A stretch of 64,000 nucleotides of DNA from Natronobacillus azotifigens (lineage in GTDB: Bacteria; Bacillota; Bacilli; Bacillales; Amphibacillaceae), in the NCBI RefSeq assembly GCF_026805325.1, contig NZ_JAPRAT010000011.1, forward strand, positions 1 to 64,000, written 5' to 3'. Position 1 is the first letter of the stretch. Every line of letters starts with the position of its first letter. The translations under genes were made by a program, and so were the position numbers. The notes beneath the pieces are model-generated. The model saw nothing but the letters and a program-made list of their open reading frames with translations. It was not told the DNA's origin and made no database searches. Shown in pieces: positions 45,614 to 54,600 of the stretch.

Positions 45614-46365
45614 GAAAGAGACCTTTTGAGTTGTGGTTGATCTGGCAAAATGTCGAGACACGGCAGCGATACCATATAGGTAGGTTGCTTCATAAAGACG
45701 GCGTCTATATATTTTCATACGAAACAAAAGGGTATCGAAGAAAATTGGAAGAAGCTATGGACAATGGTTATCGGCCTCATTTAGCATTTCCAGATACCAA
45801 TAGGACATATACTTCTAATAATCTTTTTGGTCCGTTTGCTCGCCGTCTGCCAGACTCACGAAGGCCGGACTATTCCTCTGTGCTTCGAGAATTAGGCCTT
45901 TCGCAAGAGTGTACAGAAATGGATGTTTTACGTGCTACAGGCGGTATTTTAGCGACTGATTCCTATGAGTTTGTTGCCCCAATCTTGGTGGAGAACAACT
46001 TATTTGATTTGGATTTTTTTGTTGCAGGATGGCGTTATTATAAGGGCGATCAGGTGATTGAACACCTGCAAGTGGGTGACACCGTTGAGTTCTCTCTAGA
46101 CCCTGAAAATGATCATGACCATAGAGCGGTCGTAGTGATGTCTGTAAATGGGGAAAAACTAGGTTTTATACCTGCCTTCTACAGTGGCTGGATGTTTGAA
46201 GTTATTCAAAAGAAATGTAATTATCAAGCAAAAGTGTGGGCTATTCAACCACAAGCAGTCGCGCATCGTAAAGTTTGTATTTCGGTTGCGGGTGAGCTTA
46301 ATCACTCCTTTGACATTCAGAGACTGTTAAATGATAAAGAGGAGTTACGTTTAGTGATGTGTTAA
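45610..46365 (+). CDS. HIRAN-domain protein with HipA-N-like region
   Basis: A 251-residue protein overlapping the kinase gene by 4 bp. Residues ~1-120 have the pattern of a HipA N-terminal subdomain (RYHIGRLLHKDGVYIFSY, NNLFGPFARRLPDSRR). Residues ~135-245 look like a HIRAN domain (FVAGWRYYKGDQVIEHLQVG, VEFSLDPENDHDHRAVVV, GEKLGFIPAFYS). HIRAN domains bind DNA ends or damaged DNA and recur next to HipA-like kinases in bacteria. The two genes very probably act as one complex. Confidence 0.75.
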   Translation: MRKRPFELWLIWQNVETRQRYHIGRLLHKDGVYIFSYETKGYRRKLEEAMDNGYRPHLAFPDTNRTYTSNNLFGPFARRLPDSRRPDYSSVLRELGLSQECTEMDVLRATGGILATDSYEFVAPILVENNLFDLDFFVAGWRYYKGDQVIEHLQVGDTVEFSLDPENDHDHRAVVVMSVNGEKLGFIPAFYSGWMFEVIQKKCNYQAKVWAIQPQAVAHRKVCISVAGELNHSFDIQRLLNDKEELRLVMC

Positions 46366-46376
46366 GATGATTGGTC

Positions 46377-46397
46377 GAGGGTCAGACCCCTTCTATG
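46377..46397. repeat. REP-like palindrome, copy 4
   Basis: GAGGGTCAGACCCC followed by TTCTATG, 12 bases after the HIRAN gene. The ATGGACAAATG tail is lost. Confidence 0.75.
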
Positions 46398-46446
46398 CTA
46401 TTAGCTACACTTATGCTTATTGTATACATTGTCGTCTTAAACAGAA

Positions 46447-46491
46447 AAAAGTAGCCGCCCCTGACCAAGGATAACGGCTACTTCTTTTGTT
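46447..46491 (+). terminator. terminator after the HipA-like/HIRAN pair
   Basis: AAAGTAGCCG (46448-46457) pairs with CGGCTACTT (46475-46483), then CTTTTG and a T-rich stretch. Confidence 0.8.
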
Positions 46492-46544
46492 TTTTACTTA
46501 TAGGCTTTGGTCATCCGCTTTTTATACGGTTTGTAGTTATACTG

Positions 46545-46568
46545 ACCGAGTGTTGATTGCCACTCGGT
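46545..46568. other. 8-bp hairpin in the RAYT upstream gap
   Basis: ACCGAGTG (46545-46552) pairs with CACTCGGT (46561-46568), 8-nt loop. The 46.5-46.9 kb stretch holds this hairpin, REP copy 5 and the RAYT leader, and no gene. Confidence 0.5.
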
Positions 46569-46624
46569 ACTCTTAAGTACATCATAATTATGATTCAATA
46601 TTTAGTCAAATCGATTTGCAATCT

Positions 46625-46653
46625 GGGGTCACCCCTCCGCTATGGACAAAATG
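46625..46653. repeat. REP-like palindrome, copy 5
   Basis: GGGGTCACCCC (lacking two central bases of the consensus) followed by TCCGCTATGGACAAAATG, directly before the RAYT leader. Confidence 0.8.
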
Positions 46654-46905
46654 GAGCGACTGGAATTTTTTGTAGTTAGTTTTTGTTTTGCATGTCTGAC
46701 TAAAAGTTTTTTCAAGGAAAGAAGGAGATTCCGATGTTAATGAGGAATATATAACAAAGTGATTCTGCAAGATTCTACAAACTTCGAGTATAGCGATTCA
46801 CCACACTTCGCGTTACTACTTCATTTGCTACATGTAATATAAAAAAACTCCCATTTTTTAAACGTATCAAGTCAACTTTATATTTGATAAAAAGGAGGTG
46901 CTATT

Positions 46906-47439
46906 TTGCCTAGGAAAAAACGGATATGGTTTACTGGAGCTAAGTATCACATTACGAGTCGTGGTATCCGGAGAACGTCGTTGTTTTTTGATGATGACGA
47001 TCGTTTAGAGTACCTTCGTCTGTTAAAGCAAACCAAGCTGCTTCATCCATTTATTCTTCATACCTATTGCCTCATGACAAATCATATTCATCTACACATA
47101 GAAACCATCGATCATCCCACAGGAACGATTATGAAATATCTTCACTCCCAATATGCTACCTATTTTAATCACAAATACCATTATTCTGGTCATGTTTTTG
47201 AAAGCCGTTATGGATCAGAATTACTCGATTCGGTTGAGTACGAATTAGAGGTGAATAAATATATTCATCTCAATCCATTGCGTGCGAACATGGTGCAAGA
47301 TCTTCACTCAGGGGTCAGACCCCCGCCATGGACAAATGCTATTATTTTCTCTGTGAGAAGGACAGATTTCGGATGTCAACAAATCATTTTATCAAAAATA
47401 GGCGAGAACCCCCCATCTTCAAGGAATGCGAAGGGCTAA
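46906..47439 (+). CDS. REP-associated tyrosine transposase (RAYT), 3' end replaced
   Basis: A 177-residue frame with TTG start and AAAGGAGGTG upstream. Residues 1-135 match Y1 transposases of the RAYT class: FTGAKYHITSRGIRR, YCLMTNHIHLHIE (HUH-type HIH), GHVFESRYGSELL and NKYIHLNPLRAN with the expected catalytic Tyr. RAYTs mobilise REP palindromes. From 47311 the frame runs into REP copy 6 and ~40 unrelated residues follow, so the C-terminus is truncated and activity is doubtful, although the catalytic core is complete. Confidence 0.85.
   Translation: MPRKKRIWFTGAKYHITSRGIRRTSLFFDDDDRLEYLRLLKQTKLLHPFILHTYCLMTNHIHLHIETIDHPTGTIMKYLHSQYATYFNHKYHYSGHVFESRYGSELLDSVEYELEVNKYIHLNPLRANMVQDLHSGVRPPPWTNAIIFSVRRTDFGCQQIILSKIGENPPSSRNAKG
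47311..47377. repeat. REP-like palindrome, copy 6, inside the RAYT frame
   Basis: GGGGTCAGACCCC (47311-47323), then GCCATGGACAAATG, TATTATTTTCTCTGTG and AGAAGGACAG. It interrupts the RAYT coding sequence and has the longest tail match to copy 2. Confidence 0.92.
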
Positions 47440-47443
47440 GCCC

Positions 47444-47503
47444 AATCGATCATATGATTAGTCAAGGCGAGCAACAATGATGCAGCATGGTAAAACCCTT
47501 TTT
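47444..47503 (+). repeat. 60-bp block shared with 42691-42750
   Basis: Second copy of the AATCGATCATATGATTAGTC block; see the entry at 42691. It follows REP copy 6 here. Confidence 0.8.
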
Positions 47504-47544
47504 GATAGTGATAGTTAATCACCCCGATTAAGCAATTTAATTGA

Positions 47545-48639
47545 CTAATCATCCAAAATGAAGGCTAAGTACAGTTTGACATAGTCGTTGATGTCTTTAG
47601 GATCATAGCCAGTATAGTCTTTCAGTTTATTGAGCCGATATTGGCATGTATTTTTATGAATAAATAAAGTTTCACAGCTTTTGGTAATACTTTTGTTGTT
47701 GGCACCATAGGTTAATAAAATTTCTTTCAGTTTTTCACGCTCATTTTCTGGGATAGCGCCAAGCATTTTATCTACAAAGGCTGTTTTTGCTTCTGTCTTC
47801 AAAGTTGTGATCAGTAAGCCTAGATCCATGTCTTGATAAAAGACGATCGATTGAGCTTCGACTAATGCCCATGTTAATGCATGTTCTGCTTGTTTAAAGT
47901 GTTGATAAATCGTGACAGCTAAGTTTTCCACTGGACTGATACCAAAGTGATAGTTTAATTTTAATTCGTGAAATAGGAAGTGGTTTAATTTATTGAGTTC
48001 ATTAGTTACAGTCGCGGCATGATTGGTTTTAAATAATAAATAGACGGTATCTTGTAATACCGCATAATGACACGACTGGTTATGGGTGAAATAATGGTCA
48101 AGCCCATGATAGACATGTTCTTGATTAGAGAAATACGATGAAGGTTTGCCAACAACACAGGTATAATTAAGTGATCGATCAAAATCAAGTAAATTGAGTT
48201 GTATTTTTGTTTGTTCATCCCATTGCTTATGCTGTCGCAGTGTTTCGATTAATAACCGATCCTGTTCACGTTTTCGGAAAGATAGTGTATTTAAATAATT
48301 TTCTTTTATTAAGATCTCTGTCATCTTTTTAATTATTTCACCATATTTTTCGACTTCTTCTTTTTCACCGGTAATACCAATAACCCCAATCGTCTCATTT
48401 TCCATTTTAACCGGGACATTGATCCCTTTTTTTGTACCGGTAAACTGTTTGTCATAATCAATAATAAGCTTTTGATTGGTTTCAATGACGGTTTTTGCTC
48501 CGCCATGGAAATTACCGATCCTGTTAGGGTCAGTACTGGCAATAATGACACCCTTTTGATTCATATAATTCACTTCTTGATTAATTATCTGCTTCATTTG
48601 TTCGACAATTTCTTGTGCTAATGCCACACTAACGTTCAT
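47545..48639 (-). CDS. cdaR: CdaR-family (sugar diacid) transcriptional regulator
   Basis: A 364-residue activator. The N-terminal diacid-recognition domain (residues ~5-135: VNYMNQKGVIIASTDPNRIGNFH, GVIGITGEKEEVEKYG) is followed by a central region and a C-terminal PucR-type helix-turn-helix (CETLFIHKNTCQYRLNKLKDYTG). CdaR responds to glycerate, glucarate or galactarate in other bacteria. GGAGGAGACACAG lies before the ATG. It is divergent from gntP and glycerate kinase, which it most likely controls. Confidence 0.93.
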   Translation of the reverse strand: MNVSVALAQEIVEQMKQIINQEVNYMNQKGVIIASTDPNRIGNFHGGAKTVIETNQKLIIDYDKQFTGTKKGINVPVKMENETIGVIGITGEKEEVEKYGEIIKKMTEILIKENYLNTLSFRKREQDRLLIETLRQHKQWDEQTKIQLNLLDFDRSLNYTCVVGKPSSYFSNQEHVYHGLDHYFTHNQSCHYAVLQDTVYLLFKTNHAATVTNELNKLNHFLFHELKLNYHFGISPVENLAVTIYQHFKQAEHALTWALVEAQSIVFYQDMDLGLLITTLKTEAKTAFVDKMLGAIPENEREKLKEILLTYGANNKSITKSCETLFIHKNTCQYRLNKLKDYTGYDPKDINDYVKLYLAFILDD

Positions 48640-48871
48640 CTGTGTCTCCTCCTATTGCTGTTTTTGTTCCCCATCTCATTAATCTTAACTTTAGTCGATT
48701 CGCTAATGAAAAATAGTAAGCGTGTTCAATAGTGTGGATTCAGTAAATATATCCAAAGTTACAAAACCGAATTATTTAGTCTGTGTACCGAAAAAAATGT
48801 GTTTTTCTTCACAAATATCAGTATAGAAAATATATCTATTCAATGCAAGGATATAGTAAACTTAACAACGT

Positions 48872-48885
48872 AGTAAACGTTTACA
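48872..48885 (+). promoter_or_regulatory. cre site (CcpA) over the gntP leader
   Basis: AGTAAACGTTTACA, on the reverse strand TGTAAACGTTTACT, fits the CcpA operator consensus. It lies a few bases before the GAGGAGG of gntP, a position suited to roadblock repression in the presence of preferred sugars. Confidence 0.75.
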
Positions 48886-48905
48886 TTATGAGGAGGATGA
48901 CGATA

Positions 48906-50177
48906 ATGGGAGTTGAAATAGGGGCATTAGGAGCTATAATAGGTTTACTTGTTGCAATTGGCTTAATTTTTCTTAAAACCCCACCGGTCTATGGTTTAAT
49001 TATTGGTGCTTTAGTAGGCGGGTTAGTCGGTGGTGCTTCGTTACCAGAGACCGTTGAGTTAATGATTGGTGGTGCACAAGGTATGATGACGGCTATTCTA
49101 AGAATACTAGCCGCTGGGATATTGGCTGGTGTCTTAATTACCACTGGTGCTGCCGAATCAATTGCACAAACGATTATTGAAAGAATTGGTGAAACACGTG
49201 CCTTATTTGCTTTAGCATTGGCTACATTATTATTAACTGCTGTCGGTGTATTTATTGATATTGCTGTTATTACAGTAGCACCCATTGCACTTGTTATTGC
49301 AAAGAAAGCAAATATTAGTAAAACAGCGATATTACTAGCGATGATTGGTGGGGGCAAGGCTGGGAATGTGATGTCACCTAATCCCAATACAATTGCTATT
49401 TCAGAAGCCTTTGGTTCACCGCTTACTTCGGTTATGCTTGCAGGTGTGATTCCAGGTTTAGTCGCTCTATTTGTCACTTATTTTTTAGCGAAACGCTTAA
49501 CAAATAAAGGTGTTCATATTTCAGATAGTGATTTAAAAAATAATGATCAAGTGAATAAGCAATTACCGAGCTTTTTTAGTGCGATGACGGCCCCACTTGT
49601 TGCTGTGGTGTTATTATCATTACGTCCATTATTTGATGTCATTATTGATCCGATGATTGCATTGCCAGTCGGTGGTTTAGTCGGTTCACTAGTAATGGGG
49701 CAAGTTAGTGGGATTTTGAAACAAGCACAATTTGGATTGCAGAAGATGTCTAACGTTGCCATTCTGCTTATTGGTACGGGAACGATTGCTGGAATTATTC
49801 AAAATTCAACATTAGGTACACTATTAATTGATGGGGTTTCTACATTAGGTTTACCGATTTTCTTACTTGCACCTTTATCAGGTATACTAATGTCAGCTGC
49901 GACGGCTTCAACAACATCTGGAGCAATTGTTGCTAGTTCCGTCTTTAGTCAACCGCTACTGGATTCAGGTTTTAGTGCACTTGGCGGTGCAGCAATGGTG
50001 CATACAGGGGCAACGGTTCTCGATCACTTACCACACGGTAGTTTCTTTCATGCAACAGGTGGTAGTGTATTGATGGGCTTCAAAGAACGTTTAAAGCTTG
50101 TACCGTATGAATCATTAATTGGTTTGGTGCTCATGTTAATATCGATTCTACTTTATGGCGTAATGGGCATAGGTTAA
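48906..50177 (+). CDS. gntP: GntP-family gluconate/glycerate permease
   Basis: About 423 residues, polytopic (around twelve hydrophobic segments). GntP signatures include GLIIGALVGGLVGGA, the GGGKAGNVMSPNPNTIA block near residue 150 and the C-terminal HTGATVLDHLPHGSFFHATGG. It imports gluconate, glycerate or a related acid by proton symport. The start ATG 48906 is set by GAGGAGGATGACGATA; the longer frame upstream contains the cre site and is not coding. It precedes glycerate kinase by 25 bases. Confidence 0.92.
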   Translation: MGVEIGALGAIIGLLVAIGLIFLKTPPVYGLIIGALVGGLVGGASLPETVELMIGGAQGMMTAILRILAAGILAGVLITTGAAESIAQTIIERIGETRALFALALATLLLTAVGVFIDIAVITVAPIALVIAKKANISKTAILLAMIGGGKAGNVMSPNPNTIAISEAFGSPLTSVMLAGVIPGLVALFVTYFLAKRLTNKGVHISDSDLKNNDQVNKQLPSFFSAMTAPLVAVVLLSLRPLFDVIIDPMIALPVGGLVGSLVMGQVSGILKQAQFGLQKMSNVAILLIGTGTIAGIIQNSTLGTLLIDGVSTLGLPIFLLAPLSGILMSAATASTTSGAIVASSVFSQPLLDSGFSALGGAAMVHTGATVLDHLPHGSFFHATGGSVLMGFKERLKLVPYESLIGLVLMLISILLYGVMGIG

Positions 50178-50202
50178 TAGACTAAAAAGGGGGATGTATC
50201 GA

Positions 50203-51345
50203 ATGCATATTGTTATTGCACCAGATTCATTTAAAGAAAGTTTAACAGCTTTTCAGGCAGCTCGTGCGATTGAGAAGGGCATTTTAGCGGTTGATCAAGC
50301 AACAACCATTACCAAAGTGCCAATGGCAGATGGTGGTGAAGGAACGGTTCAGTCACTTGTTGATGCGACAGGTGGAACATTAAAACAGTTAACCGTGCAA
50401 GGGCCAAGACAAGCACCTGTTGAAGCATTTTATGGTTTGTCAGGTGATGGAAAAATCGCTGTTATTGAAATGGCGGCTGCAAGCGGTATAGATAAATTAA
50501 CAGTCGCTGAAAGAAATCCGGAAGAAACAACGACATATGGTGTCGGTGAATTAATAAGAGATGCATTAGAGACTGGTGTTGAAGAAATATTACTCGGTAT
50601 TGGCGGTAGTGCAACCAATGATGGCGGTGCTGGTATGGTTGTTGCTTTAGGTGGACAATTGTTAAATAAGGCGGGTGAGTGCATTGCTCCAACGGGTGGA
50701 GGCTTAAGTGAGCTGGCTACAATTGATCTTAGCCAACTGCATCCACGCATCAAAGATGTCACATTTAATGTTGCATGTGATGTTGATAACCCACTGACAG
50801 GCCCACAAGGTGCTTCAGCGATATATGGTCCGCAAAAAGGAGCGACAGCACAACAAATTGAGCGACTTGATCAAAACTTAGTACACTATGCCAGACTGGT
50901 TAAAGAGGTAACAGGCAAAGACGTTGATAAAGTACCTGGAGCGGGTGCTGCGGGTGGCTTGGGTGCTGGATTACTGGCTTTTTTAGGTGCCGAGTTAAAA
51001 CGAGGTGGCGATTTGATGGTTGAGTTATTAGATCTTGAAACAAAGATTAAACAAGCTGACCTCGTCATTACGGGTGAAGGTGGCATCAATCATCAGACCA
51101 TTTATGGGAAGACACCAATTGCGGTAAGTAAAGTCGCGCAAAAATATCATAAGCCTGTTATTGTGCTTTCTGGATGTATCAATAGTGGTTTTGAATCTGT
51201 TTATGATCATGGTGTCAACGCTGTTTTCAGTGTTATACCTGAATTAACGACATTAGAAGAAGCCTTACAACGAGGAAGTGAGAATCTTACGCGAACGGCT
51301 CGTAATGTGATGGCGGTTATTCAATGCCTCCAATTAAAAAAATGA
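50203..51345 (+). CDS. glxK: glycerate kinase (GlxK/GarK family)
   Basis: About 380 residues. It phosphorylates D-glycerate, normally at the 2-position in this family, feeding glycolysis. Motifs: IAPDSFKESLTAFQAARAI at the N-terminus, PMADGGEGT near residue 43, GIGGSATNDGGAGM near 128 and GEGGINHQTIYGK near 290. The start is ATG 50203 with AAAAAGGGGG upstream; the ATG at 50194 overlaps that site. With the CdaR regulator and GntP permease it forms a glycerate or sugar-diacid-derived catabolic unit. Confidence 0.94.
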   Translation: MHIVIAPDSFKESLTAFQAARAIEKGILAVDQATTITKVPMADGGEGTVQSLVDATGGTLKQLTVQGPRQAPVEAFYGLSGDGKIAVIEMAAASGIDKLTVAERNPEETTTYGVGELIRDALETGVEEILLGIGGSATNDGGAGMVVALGGQLLNKAGECIAPTGGGLSELATIDLSQLHPRIKDVTFNVACDVDNPLTGPQGASAIYGPQKGATAQQIERLDQNLVHYARLVKEVTGKDVDKVPGAGAAGGLGAGLLAFLGAELKRGGDLMVELLDLETKIKQADLVITGEGGINHQTIYGKTPIAVSKVAQKYHKPVIVLSGCINSGFESVYDHGVNAVFSVIPELTTLEEALQRGSENLTRTARNVMAVIQCLQLKK

Positions 51346-51358
51346 TAAAGGTTCTATA

Positions 51359-51394
51359 TAAAGCATGAAATCTAACGTGATTTTGTGCTTTTTT
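51359..51394 (+). terminator. terminator after glycerate kinase
   Basis: AAGCATGAAATC (51361-51372) pairs with GATTTTGTGCTT (51379-51390), apart from two central mismatches, and is followed by a T-run. Confidence 0.75.
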
Positions 51395-51679
51395 AGTGTG
51401 AGACAATATTTTATTTTCTATTTGTAAACGAACGCGTTTTAACAAGCTGTAGCATCGAGAACTCAGATGGCGTCTACTCCACTTGATAAAATGTTCCCGT
51501 TTATGCTACGTGTTGAGATAGACCTTTATAACCCTTAAAATATTTACAATTAAATATATTTGAATTTAATTGAAAAGATTAATAGTTACATATAATTACG
51601 TTGTACTCCAGCTGTTTTTGTGAGAAAATAAGTTTATTATTTTGTTATTTTTGTAATTTATTATGTGGGGTGTGTTGGT

Positions 51680-54600
51680 TTGATTATTAAAAAGAAAATT
51701 AAAACATTATTTAGCAAAAGTTTAACAATTGGACTTATATTATTATTGCTTTGTCAACTTTTTCTGGTTCCGGTTACAAAAGCTTCAGAAGTTGGTGATG
51801 GAACGCCACCTACGGTAAACGATATTACCGTGAGTAAGGACCAATTAACGGTCGGTGATCAATTAGAGATCGAAGCAAAGGTGGAAGATGATCACTCCGG
51901 TGTAAAAGAGGTGACGGTATTTTACGACCCTCCAAGTAAAAATCGAATAGTCTTCATCAGGTTAACTTACAACAATGAAACGGATCGTTGGGAAGGACAA
52001 CATGAAGTAAGTGAGTTCGATGAAGCGGGGACATGGACATTTCGAGCGATTCGCGTGATCGATCAAGCGGGTAACGATATTCAATATAGACCATCAGATT
52101 TAAATTTAGCAGAGAGCTTAGATTTTAACGTTGATAACCCGGATGGTGACGATACACCTCCCACTGTAGAAAATATTGTAGTGAATAAGGACCAATTAAC
52201 GGTCGGTGATCAATTAGAGATCGAAGCAAATGTGGAAGATGATCACTCCGGTGTAAAAGAGGTGACGGTGTTTTATGATCCGCCAAGTAAAAATCGAATA
52301 GTCTCAATTAGGCTAACTTACAACAATGAAACGGATCGTTGGAAAGGACAACATGAAGTAAGTGAGTTCGATGAAGCGGGAACGTGGACATTTCGAGCGA
52401 TTCGGGTCATAGATCATGCGGGTAACGATATTCAATATAGGCCATCAGATTTAACTTTAGTAGAAAACTTAGATTTTAACGTTGATAACCCGGATGGTGA
52501 CGGTACGCCTCCCACAGTAGAAAATATTGTAGTGAATAAGGACCAATTAACGGTCGGTGATCAATTAGAGATCGAAGCAAAGGTGGAAGATGATCATTCC
52601 GGTGTAAAAGAGGTGACGGTGTTTTATGATCCCCCAAGTAAAAATCGAATAGTCTTAATCAGGTTAACTTACAACAATGAAACGGATCGTTGGGAAGGAG
52701 ACCATAGAGTAAGTGAGTTCGATGAAGCGGGAACGTGGACATTTCGAGCGATTCGGGTCATAGATCATGCGGGTAACGATATTCAATATAGGCCATCAGA
52801 TTTAAATTTAGCAGAGAGCTTAGATTTTACAGTGATTCCACCTGTCGATTTAGGTTTAGACCCATTGTCTCAAACATATATAAATACAAATCAAACATGG
52901 ACTGAAGAAATGGTAGAAGGAGACTTGTATGTCGGACCAAATTCAACGTTAACAATCAACGGTGATGTCGATATTGATGGTGATGTTTACGTTTTTGGTG
53001 CGATACGCAACTATGGTAATCTTAAGATTAATGGTACTCTATATGCGAGAAGAGTGAATTATGGTATAGGGGGAACTAGCAATGGTACGGTTTTAATGTT
53101 AGGTGGTACTAATCAAATTGCAAACATAATGGTTTCCAATACACCATGGGAAATACCGATTGAATTTTATAATGATGATTTTATTGTAGTAGAGAATAAG
53201 TTGCAAGTGAGTGGTGCTACATTACCTTTTATAGATCTCTACATAAATGGGGATAAGGTGTCTTTTGGAAAAGATGGGACGTTTAAAGTAGAACTGAGTG
53301 ATATCACTGATGGTGTTATTAGTTATGAAACAAAAGATATATTTGGTCATAAACAATCCTATGATTTAGAAGTTGATTTATATAATGGACCAGAATGGGA
53401 AAACGGTCAGAAGCTTCTCGCAGATTCTGTTGGTGAAGACTATGTTGATTTAGCGTGGCAAGAAGCAGATGACGCTTTTGGAATAGAAGCTTACTATTTG
53501 TATCAAGATGATCATTTGATATACACCGGAGATGAGAATAACTTCACTTATAGGGTAAATGATTTGACGCCAGCGACTGCCTATCAATTTAGTTTACAAG
53601 CCAAAAGTAAAAAAGGTCATCTTTCTAAACCATTAAAGATAGATGTTATAACAGAATTAACCCAAGAAATGATTATAGCAGGGTTAATTAAAGAGACAGA
53701 GATGTTAATAGAAGAACTGCCGAGTGAAGAAGTTTTTGGGCTAATGGATGAAGAGCAATTAGAAATCGCTAGGAATAAAGTTGATCAGCTTGTTGAAATG
53801 GGCTTAGAAAAAGGATCAATAACCAACCTAGATAAATTAGAGGGGCTTGAAGCGAGGCTAATAGAGTTAAAGCATTTAATTGAAGATGCTGAAAATAATA
53901 TTGGGCAACTTCCATCATTAGATGACTTAAATTTAGCTGATGAAGAATTAGTTATAAAAGCTCGAAAACATGTTAAGACGGCACAAGATCTAGGGGCATT
54001 ACCAAGTGACATCAAGAACATAGGAGACTTGATTGCTTTAGAAGTGAAAATAGCAAGCTTAAAAGAAGATAAGGAAATGGCTGAACATTCAATAGAAATC
54101 GCGATTTTGGCAATAAAAAACTTACCATCTGTAGAAGATATTAACTTGGATCATCGCGCGTATGTTGAAGAAGCAAGAGCGCTAGTAGAGGTAGCCTTGT
54201 CTTTAAACGTTGCTCAAGAAGATATCACCAATTTAACAGACTTAGAAGCGCTTGAAAGCAAGTTAACTGAGCTACTCCTCCATCAACAGTTGTTAGAAGA
54301 TACGGTTGATGATGTTAATTGCGCTATTGAAACTCTACCTCCATTAGAAAAGATTCGTCCATCTGATGAAGATGCTTTTAATAAAGTCATGACTAAAATT
54401 GAACAAGCATTTGAACTTGGGATAACGGAAGAAGACATCGTTCAATTAAATATCATTAAGGCTATTGAGGAGAGATTACAAGTTTTTAAGGACATCAGTT
54501 TAACTGACTCTGAACAAGCTATAAAGCTTTCTCCTGATGTAGAAGGAGATACTGCCTATATAGATGATATTGCCTTTGAGTTACTGAAAACAAATCAGCA

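Noticed and set aside
48989..49477. 162-codon minus-strand frame inside gntP
   Set aside because: Mirror frame of a membrane-protein gene with a strong codon pattern on the plus strand; no ribosome binding site.
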